A DNA stretch of 64,000 bases from Trametes villosa (Eukaryota > Basidiomycota > Agaricomycetes > Polyporales > Polyporaceae), in NCBI GenBank assembly GCA_002964805.2, contig PUDQ02000047.1:248001-312000 (forward strand), given 5' to 3'. The notes under the pieces were generated by a model. It did no database searches, was not told where the DNA came from, and saw nothing but the letters and a program-made list of their open reading frames with translations. Of the stretch, positions 56,206 to 64,000 are shown piece by piece. How positions within the stretch are numbered: position 1 is the stretch's first letter; each line of letters starts with the position of its first letter. Position numbers and translations under genes: made by a program.

Positions 56206-58990
56206 CTAATACTCCTGAACGTCCGAAAGCGACGCGTACTCCGACGCGGTCCGGTCGTCATCGTCGTCGTAGTACTCCTGCACGACCTCGCGCATCGCGT
56301 AGCGCATGATCGGCGAGATCGGCACCAGCTTCGGCCCCAGCACCTCCTCTTCCTCGTCGCCGCCCAGCGGCGGCCCGTCGAGCAGCCGCTCGTGCGCGCG
56401 GAGCACCTCCTCGTCGGACATCGCCACCATCACGTCCTCCTCGGACCCGCCCTCCCCAGGGCCCGGCTCGTTCACCGCGGTTCCGCTGCTCCCCGCGCCG
56501 TTCCCGCCAAGCTGCTCGCGGATGCTCTCGCGCACGCGCATGCTCTGCCGGAGCGGGTCCGCGAGCTCGCGCGACACGGGCTCCGTCCAGCGCAGGTCGA
56601 GGATGCGGCCCTTGACCATGCCGTCGACCGCGCGCGCGCCGAGCTCGCGGCAGAGGAGGAAGTACGGCAGCGAGCGCGCGCCCGGCTGCGCGAGCCGGTT
56701 CATCACCTTCAGCAGCTGGTACGCGGTGAAGTCCGCCTGGAACTCGGGCGCCTCGTCGCCGTTACTCGACGCGAACACCGCCGGGGGAGACTGGTGCGGG
56801 TTTGCCGTGAGCGGGCTGTAGATCCGGAAGCCGGCGCCCGCGCCCGCGGAGGTGGGCGGGGAGAGGCGGTGAATGGCGTGCGTGGAGGTGTGCCGGCTCT
56901 CGGAGGGGTTGGGTGCGTTCGAAGTGTCGGGGGCCTGGCCGTTGGTCGACGCCTGCGCGGAGTGGATGATGTGTAGGTTGAGCAGCGCGTGCGCTTGGAT
57001 GAAGTGCGAGGATTGCTTGACTGCGATGTTGTCATTAGTCGTGTGCTCACACACGTAATCGTAAATTCTCACTGTCAAACTTGCCGTTCGTGTTCACTGA
57101 TGATGTCTTTAGTCAAGTCCGATGATCTTACTTTACGGGTACATACCGAAATCCGAGATGTAGTCCTGCCAATGCACGAGCTTTCCGCCGAAGGCATCGT
57201 AGAGCGTCTCGAAGTCCAGCCTTCCACGCAGGTGCTCAGGCACACTAGGAAGAACGCGTTCGCGGAAGAACTTGCGCGTCTCGTTCTTCGGGTAGTCGCC
57301 GATGGTGATGATCTGCTACCGGTTTCATGACCTCATTCAACGTACAACATTTGGCAGGACTCACCTTGCAATGCTGCATGACGTTCAGCTGCCGCAGCCA
57401 TGTCTGGTAGAACGGATCGCTCGTCGCGTGAATCACATGGCACAGCCTGTCCTGCTTCGTGAGCACCAGCATGGCGTCCAGGATGCACTTCATCGCCTCG
57501 ATAGAGCGGATCAGCGCTGGCCTAGGCATATTGTACGTCAGTAATTCCATTCCGACCGCGCGCAGATGCAGGCCTACGTACAGTTTATGCGCCTCGTCGA
57601 TGAAGAACACCGGGATCTTCTTCGTTGGTGGCTCCGGTTTCTTCTCCTTCTCTTTCTCCTTTTCCTTCCCCTTCCCTCGGTCGTCTGCACCTTTCCGGGC
57701 GTCGCCGTTCTCGCGTGATGGTGCGGCTTGCCTCTTCCGCGAGAACATGCGCACACGCCAGGACGGACGTTGCTCCTTGTCCTTCTTCTGGCTGCTCGAG
57801 GAGGTCGACTGGGTGTCCTTCGCGGCGGCCTTCTCCGCGAGGGCCTCCGGTGAGGGTTGGAAGTTCCAGTAACGCAGAAGCGAGCTCTGTACGCGTTCGT
57901 TCATGAGAGATATGGCTGAGGTATTGATCGATCTAACCGACCTGGAAGAGCTCCATGAGTCGCGCGACGTCGCTCGTCTTGATGTCGCCCAGAGCAGTCG
58001 TGTCACTGGACTGCGCTGCATTTGCGAGGCGGCGCTCGACGTTCAGCCGATCGTGCTGTACAGGAACATTGAATTGCTGTATTGAACAAACAGCGGAAGC
58101 GTGCTTACCTTGAATCCCCATGCTTCCTTCTCAAACACCTCATAGCCAGGCATGTCCGGGTCCTGGGCAATGCACATGAAGAAGCCTTCCATCTGTTGGC
58201 TATTGTACGGGTCAGATCGCAGATTTGTACAGCACACGAAGGACGTACCTCAGGCTCATGTAGAGGCTGGCCAGATCTGCAAAGCCGGCTATGCGTAGGT
58301 CGAAGTGCAGTACGTGATATGTCGACCTGGTAAGAACTTGCCGGAGGAGGGCAGTCTACTCATGGTTCAGTACGACAGTCTGTTGTCGGGATAGCTAGGA
58401 CCATACCTTGCCGACGCTGCTCGCTCCGAATAGCACCGTGAAGCTGGGTTCGCCTTCCAGCGCACGGGTGATTGCCTTGAGCTCGGCCGGACGGTCGAAG
58501 AAGCCGGGGAGGGCGGAGAAGGTGTGCGTCGGGGTCAGCTGGGCCCGCTCTCGTGCCTCCTCGAGCTCTCTCCTCGTCTCCTCCAGCATCTTCTTCGACT
58601 CTGTCAACGACCGGAGAGTTTCTGAGGGCTGTACCATCGTGGAGAGAGACAAGCAAAGGCTGATTAGACACGTCACAGACGGCGCCGCTTCGTGCAGTAC
58701 GCCGCAGTGCGGCATGATGAAATGAAGGTACACACATTCGCGAGGACACCGATAATCTCGCCGACGCCAAAGAAGTTACGCTTGCGGACGTCGGTGGGCA
58801 TGGGCATGCCGCGGCGGCGGGGGATGGTCGAGCGAAAGAGCCAGTGCAGCTGGATGGGGGTGCCCTGACCGAATGTGGCATGCATGCTCTGGCGGCGCGA
58901 TGCCGGGGGCGAGAGTACTTGCACGCGCGGCGTGGGGCCCTGGCGGGCGAGGACGGTGCTGCCGTTGTGGTTAACGGTCCTGCGTGCCAT
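56206..58990 (-). CDS. P-loop NTPase with coiled-coil N-terminus, possibly mitochondrial
   Basis: Predicted ATPase of the AAA/STAND-like kind; specific role unknown. Start MARRTVNHNGSTVLARQGP at 58990; the N-terminal 60 residues are Arg/Ser-rich without acidic residues, suggesting import into mitochondria. A charged helix follows (SLTESKKMLEETRRELEEAR), then PAELKAITRALEG and Walker A GASSVGKTALLRQVL, formed across the intron at about 58340-58405. A Lys/Glu-rich insert (about 57760-57640) precedes Walker B PVFFIDEAHKL (about 57600). The C-terminal part is acidic, with a DEEEE stretch and DDDDDR near the end; stop at 56206-56208. At least 7 exons. Similar proteins in other basidiomycetes are usually annotated only as P-loop NTPases. 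Confidence 0.75.
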
Positions 58991-60040
58991 GCCGTCGTGA
59001 GATCCGCGGGCGCTGGGAGAGGCCAAAGAAGAGCAGATGCTCTGGAGAGGACGTAGGATATGGAAGGATGGAGGAAGAGGTGCTGGAGTGATATGAGATA
59101 CTGAGCTTATGCACGCAGACCTCGCGCGAGGCGTATGGAGGCGGCGGGGCATGCACGGCCACCATCCTGGCGCAGCGGATAGAGTTGGGGACATGTGCCC
59201 ATAACCTCACCGAACCTCCTTCCGGCGAAGTGTGTGCACGTTGCAACGGCCAGGCGATGGTCGTCGGATCTTCAGGCGGTGAAATGGTGGACTATATGCG
59301 TTCAGACCGACACGGAGACGAGCAAGAAGGGCGCCTCCAGTTGTGAGGCCTTGAGGGAAGCTGCGGTCCTCCGGTAAGTCGTGGTAAGTTGCAGAGGGTC
59401 GCATGAAGACCAACATGCAGAGGCGTAGAGCCGAATGACGTCGTTGCGCATCAATGCCACGTGCGGCGCAAGCGCCCATCTGGCGAGAGTAAGGACTCGC
59501 CGTTGGGCCCAGCTTGTGTACCGTGTAAGGTGTCTGAAACTAAAGGTTTATGAGTACCCGTAATAGTCCAGTAGTATTAAGAAGCTAAAACCGATGGGGA
59601 ACCTTACCGGTAATTTGGCGCATATGCGGCAGGTAATCATAGTAAGTACACACCGAAGTCAACATTGCGGGGTAGGTGCCCTGAGGCCTGAGCGCTGAGC
59701 CTTGGCTTAGTCTGTAAAAAATTCACGCTATACTTTAGGCCGTTTGTGGTTATATGGGGGGCTGGAACGACACGAAGGGAAAAGACAAGAAGCGATTCGT
59801 CGCGAACCTGCGTATATAGGCGCGACGCGTAGCTCACGTGATCGTGCTTCTCCTTCGGAGTTCTCCGCCGAGTCCTATCCCACCCGGGCTCCATCCTTGT
59901 CCCCGTTCTCCCTTCTCCCCACTACACCCCAGGCGGGGCTGCAACCTTTTCTATGATAGCACACCGCAAACTCTTCCAAGATTAACACGTCGACTCGATT
60001 TGTCACCGAGAACGGAAGTTTTAACACGCATATAGCCACC
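58991..60040. other. Divergent promoter interval
   Basis: About 1 kb between divergent genes. A CACGTG palindrome at 59835-59840 lies 200 bp upstream of the cyclin-like gene. No gene recognised. Confidence 0.5.
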
Positions 60041-62458
60041 ATGAACAGCGAATCAGCTTCATCGCCTCCTCTGTCTTCCTCCCCGGCACCTTTAACACCC
60101 TCTGACAGCGCATATAATCTTCTTGTCGACAACTCTGGCAAGAAGTACAAGGACTCTCTGCGATCTCCATCCATACTCTCGTGCAACTCAAGCGATCATA
60201 CCAAAGACACCCAGTCGAGCGATCTAGAATGGTCTACATCCTGGGAACGCGACAACCTGGACACTGCTCTAGGACAGAAGTTGTTCTCCAGGCGACTCGA
60301 GTGTCTACTACGTGCACTCCAGCGGGAGCAACTTCATCCCGGGACGTCTCAACCTGGTACCTCTCCTGCTGCACGCTATCTCTCAGTTGGCGCCACCGTC
60401 GATGCTGTTCCTTCTCGAGGCTCTGCTATCCAGGGCGGCGCTAGCTCTGGTATTCTCTCTGCTGAGCCTATCAAAGAGACTGGCGCGATCTCGGAAGCTC
60501 CCTCACATCCGGCACGAAGCTTGGTTCCGACGAAGCGCCTTCGTTCTGGATCTCAGACACATCACGAATCTGCACCTTTGGAAGCTGGCTCAACACCTGG
60601 CACCGATAATCGCAAGAAGCGTCGCTTGAGTCATACCTTGCAACGCAGCGCAAGCACCCAACTGGATAGAAGGCCATCTGCAAAGCCTCGAGCCGCGCAG
60701 CTGTTTGGGGCCTTCGGGCTCCGGTATGCCAAGGGCCCCGGAAGTTTGAGGCGTGCTGAGTCTCTGCGCTCGGATGTCCTCGACGCACGCAAGGAGGCTA
60801 GTGGGAAACCCAAGGTACGTACACTCGTTTTGTGTGATGGAGGTCGGTATTAAACTTCCCCACAGGTTTCTACGCATACTCCCGCTTGTCTCACCACCCT
60901 CAAAACCTCAAACTCCGTCGCCGCAGGACAGAACGCTCCCGCCGCAGCAGATGTTATTGCACCCTCGTTCGACGGATGCGCACCTACTGTGCCGACAACC
61001 CCCACGACACGCGCCGCAGCCGATCAAAAGGACGGCCTCGCGAACCTGACCATAATTGCTCCTCCTCCATTCGAACTCATCCCCCGTGCGCCGCTGTCTG
61101 GTGAAGAGGTTGCGGAAGCGCGTATCACTTGCCTGCTGGAGAAAGAACTCGAGCTCAGGACTGCGGACGGCTTGCGGGCCCCAGACCCACCCTCTGTGCG
61201 CTCGCAGAAACGTACTGAGGACGAAGAGGAGCGTTTTTGGATGGACGACACGAACGAATGCCCCGACGAGGACGACGTAGAGGCGTGGCTGGCCGAAGAG
61301 GAGGCCCGCGAGTGCCGCTTTCGAGTGAGAGCATGCGGCAAGGGCGCCGTCACCCCCTCACTGGCTTCATGTGGGCGTCGCGCGAGGACGGCTACCGCGC
61401 CCATTCAGCTGGGGATCGGCGAACCAATGCTCGAGGATTGTATGAACTGGATACTCGAGGTGCGCCCCCGATCGGTATATGTGTGACTATATGCGCTGAC
61501 TTTCGCAAGTAGACAATGTCCTCGGACGAAGCCGAGACGGAGACTTCATATGTCCCTGGCGATCTGTACGACATCCTCTCGACGTCCTCCGAGGTGCGCT
61601 TCCACGCGGGCCACCTGTTCCTCCGGTACTTCTCGCTCGTCGGCGCCCCAAACGCCTCAGATCGCGGTGAAGACGCAGAAGCCTTCGAGGCCGTCACATG
61701 GGACATCGCCGTCGCCTGTCTCGCCCTAAGCGTCAAAGTAAACCTCTTCATTATATCCTTACCCTGACCACAGCTGCTCACCTCTTTCCTCGTTCATGTG
61801 CATAGTTCAACCGCGATGTGCTCTACCCGCTCGACGTGATCTACGCGCACGAGTACATCGACCTCGCCCCGCACGCGCTCACCTTCTCCGACTTTGAGAA
61901 CGCACAGCGGGACGTGCTCGAGGCGCTCGCATTCCGCGTCGGGAGCGCCTCCCCGGGCGCGTTCCTCGCGGAGCTGTGGACTGCGCTCCCAACGCTGCGC
62001 CTGCTCGTTGCGTTCGACGGCAGGTGGGCGGATGTGCAGGAGTGTGCGTGGACGATTCTGTGTAACTCGTTGCATGGTGCGTACCGTCCTCTGGTTGTTG
62101 TGGGAATGGCGGGTAACCATCTGTGCGCAGACGCGGATGTGCTACGATACCCGATCTCGCTCCTCACGGCCGCGGCGCTCATCGAGGGCGTCCTGGAAGT
62201 TCTCGCGCGGCGTTACAAGACGACCAAGGTTGACGGACGCGGGCGCGCGCTGAAGAAGCGCGACGACAAGACCCTGCGGAAGGCGGCTGCGAAGGCGTCG
62301 CGCGGGGTGCGGCTCGACATCCGGGACGTGCTCGGGATATCCGACGTATGTCGGCCAGTTCCCGGAACTCCGCCGTTCGCTGTTGCTAACGCGCATGCGC
62401 TATTTTTGTAGGATGAGTTGAGGGAGTGTCGGGAGTGGTTGGGCTTGGAGGCGGTTTG
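60041..62458 (+). CDS. Cyclin-fold protein with long disordered N-terminus
   Basis: Probable cyclin-box protein; CDK partner unknown. Six exons: 60041-60814, 60866-61459, 61513-61737, 61806-62076, 62131-62345 and 62411-62458, in frame to 708 residues. The first 430 residues are Ser/Pro/Arg-rich with a basic patch (NRKKRRLSHTLQ), possibly a nuclear signal. The cyclin-like fold begins near residue 440: VRFHAGHLFLRYFSLV, TWDIAVACLALSVKFNRDVL, DFENAQRDVLEALAFRVG, followed by AFLAELWTAL and a second helical repeat after the intron at 62077. A basic stretch (GRALKKRDDKTLRKAAAK) precedes the end. It lacks the compact form of Pho80-type cyclins and fits the A/B fold better. Confidence 0.72.
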
Positions 62459-63391
62459 AGGTGGAAGACCGTTTCGTCGTTCATTAACATTTCTTGGTGA
62501 TGCCGTCGAGTCTGTGGTACTGTTATATACTAACATAAAATGACACAGACGTGCAGCTTGACTTCTGGAGTTCTTTCGAGGCGATTTGTTCAGCAAAATG
62601 CCCGTTCCCTCAGCCAGAGTCGAACCTGCGGCGTCCCGCCATCGGCCGCCTATTGGCTGAACATTAGCGCTCGTCCTTTCGCTCGCCGCGCGCGCCGAAT
62701 GCCGGAGGTCAACTACGCGCATACCACCACCTGCCAGACTCTACTAAGTTCCTTGATCTCGAGCTGATACACATATCCTGAAAAATGCACTACATGTGCT
62801 ACAGCTGTCGCAGAGGTCCGTTTTATTTCAGGTGCATGATCTATGAACCAATGACGTCCCGAAACCTGAAGATCATGCGAGGCATCTAGAGCCCGATCAT
62901 GGAATGAAGCCGGAAAGCAGCCTACTTGCCTCGTACGTTATGTCGTGCATATGTTCTTGAGTACCGCTCGAGCCGACATTGAGTACTCGGCGCGCGGAGG
63001 TCAAATGACGACCACACATGAGGCCGCGAACATAGACGCATGCCAAGCGAGCGGGCGACGAAAGGGGTCATTGGCTCTGGCAATTGCATCAGAGCGAACG
63101 TTCTCATGCAATATCCGCCTTACTAATGCCAGTTCTCCATCCTCGCGCCCGGGACCACGCGCTCCTCGCCTAGGCTCCGTTACTTAGGGGCCAGAAAACG
63201 GCGACATGAACCCGTTTGCCCCCTGGACCTGCCCGTTCCTCGTCGGCCCTCGTACGAGTCATCGTCGCCCGATCCCGGACCGACGCCCTCCATCGAAGAA
63301 ATACTAGTCGCCAGTCAGGGCGGCCAGCCTCTGCACTAACAATCACTCCCGTCATAGCATCGCTGCATAGCGCCACGTTCTAGAACTGGAC
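62459..63391. other. Intergenic region
   Basis: No gene recognised. A short tRNA-like T-arm string on minus at about 62615-62632 does not complete a cloverleaf. Confidence 0.45.
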
Positions 63392-64000
63392 ATGCAGCAC
63401 GAAGAAACTCGACAGCCAGAGGACGACTCCGGACAAGTGACGGAACGGAGTACCATCGTTGGCCCTCCCTCCCTCGCCGGCGACGAATTACGCACGGCGG
63501 ACGTCACAGCAGCCCCCTCCCCTAACGATCTCGACTATGTCCCGGACGGTGGCCGGGAGGCATGGACTGTCGTACTAGGATCTTGTGTGGCGCTCTTTGC
63601 GTCCGCTGGGATGATTAATGCCTATGTCCGTGCCCAAAGCGTTACATCTAGACTTCGCGAACCGGACTCTGACCTTACTTCTCGGAACAGGGTGCTTTCC
63701 AAGACTACTACGAGGATACACTCCTACCATCATCATCGTCATCGTCAATAGCATTCATCGGGTCCCTACAAGTATTCTTCCTGTACTTGTTTGGGACCTT
63801 CACCGGCCGCATATTCGATGCGCATGGCACAAAGGTCAGTTTTCAGCGATACTCACATTTCTTGATCATTGCGTTGCTCACTGCATCGCCACACAGGTGA
63901 TGATCCCACTGGGGTCCTTTCTCTGCGTGTTCTCGCTCATGATGGTCTCGCTCTGCCAAAAAGACCAACCCTACCAAGTCTTCCTCTCGCAAGGCGTCCT
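63392..64000 (+). CDS. MFS transporter, monocarboxylate-permease type (3' partial)
   Basis: N-terminal part of a 12-helix major facilitator permease of the plasma membrane, related to the monocarboxylate transporter group of fungi. Start MQHEETRQPEDDSGQ at 63392, a polar 55-residue tail, then PDGGREAWTVVLGSCVALFA, the typical DGG(x)GW entry to helix 1. After the intron at 63629 it continues GAFQDYYEDTLLPSSSSSSI, AFIGSLQVFFLYLFGTFTGR and FDAHGTK, then after the next intron IPLGSFLCVFSLMMVSL. The gene runs past the window edge. The substrate is unknown. Confidence 0.82.

Noticed and set aside
59835..59840. CACGTG as a Pho4-type site controlling the cyclin-like gene
   Set aside because: A single palindrome is common by chance, and the encoded cyclin fold does not look like Pho80.
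62580..62700. tRNA-like string (GCAGGTTCGACTCTGGC on minus) suggesting a second tRNA
   Set aside because: T stem has mismatches, and no matching acceptor or anticodon stem could be folded around it.
1..64000. Transposons, CRISPR arrays or viral insertions
   Set aside because: No transposase, reverse transcriptase, integrase, LTR pair or spaced direct-repeat array was recognised.

Overview
The window is nuclear DNA of a filamentous basidiomycete, most likely an Agaricomycete. It is GC-rich, its genes are cut by many 48-65 nt GT..AG introns, and it carries families typical of mushroom-forming fungi: DUF6533 and DUF6534 membrane proteins, an adenylate-forming (NRPS-like) reductase pair, wax-synthase-like acyltransferases, and Argonaute with an RGG tail. 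Gene models were assembled by eye from reading frames, splice sites and family knowledge; no search was run.

Layout: (1) 1-4887 (+), 3' part of the SNF5/SMARCB1 chromatin-remodelling subunit. (2) 5368-9529 (-), NRPS-like reductase A. (3) 11918-13756 (+), an unrecognised Ser/Tyr/Thr-rich protein. (4) 14482-30249, seven consecutive minus-strand genes: wax synthase WS1, DUF6534 protein, wax synthase WS2, DUF6533 protein, threonyl-tRNA synthetase, small heat-shock protein Hsp20-A, and QCR8 of respiratory complex III. (5) From 30497 the strand switches: OST4, a possibly broken gene, Hsp20-B, a wax-synthase relic, NRPS-like reductase B, VPS15, an M20 peptidase, a cytochrome P450 and tRNA-Ala(CGC), all on plus. 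(6) Argonaute and a P-loop ATPase on minus, then a cyclin-like gene and the 5' end of an MFS transporter on plus.

The most striking structure is mirror symmetry about roughly 31 kb. Going outward, the left arm (minus) has Hsp20-A, then WS2/WS1, then reductase A. The right arm (plus) has Hsp20-B, then a wax-synthase relic of about 120 bp, then reductase B. All copies face away from the centre, and the two reductases also share about 220 bp of promoter. This looks like an old inverted segmental duplication whose right arm lost most of its wax-synthase gene and lacks the genes now lying between Hsp20-A and WS2.

Functionally the window mixes housekeeping genes (SNF5, ThrRS, QCR8, OST4, VPS15, cyclin) with accessory metabolic genes (two carboxylate-reducing NRPS-like enzymes, two acyltransferases, P450, M20 peptidase, MFS transporter). 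Whether the accessory genes form one pathway cannot be read from sequence alone.
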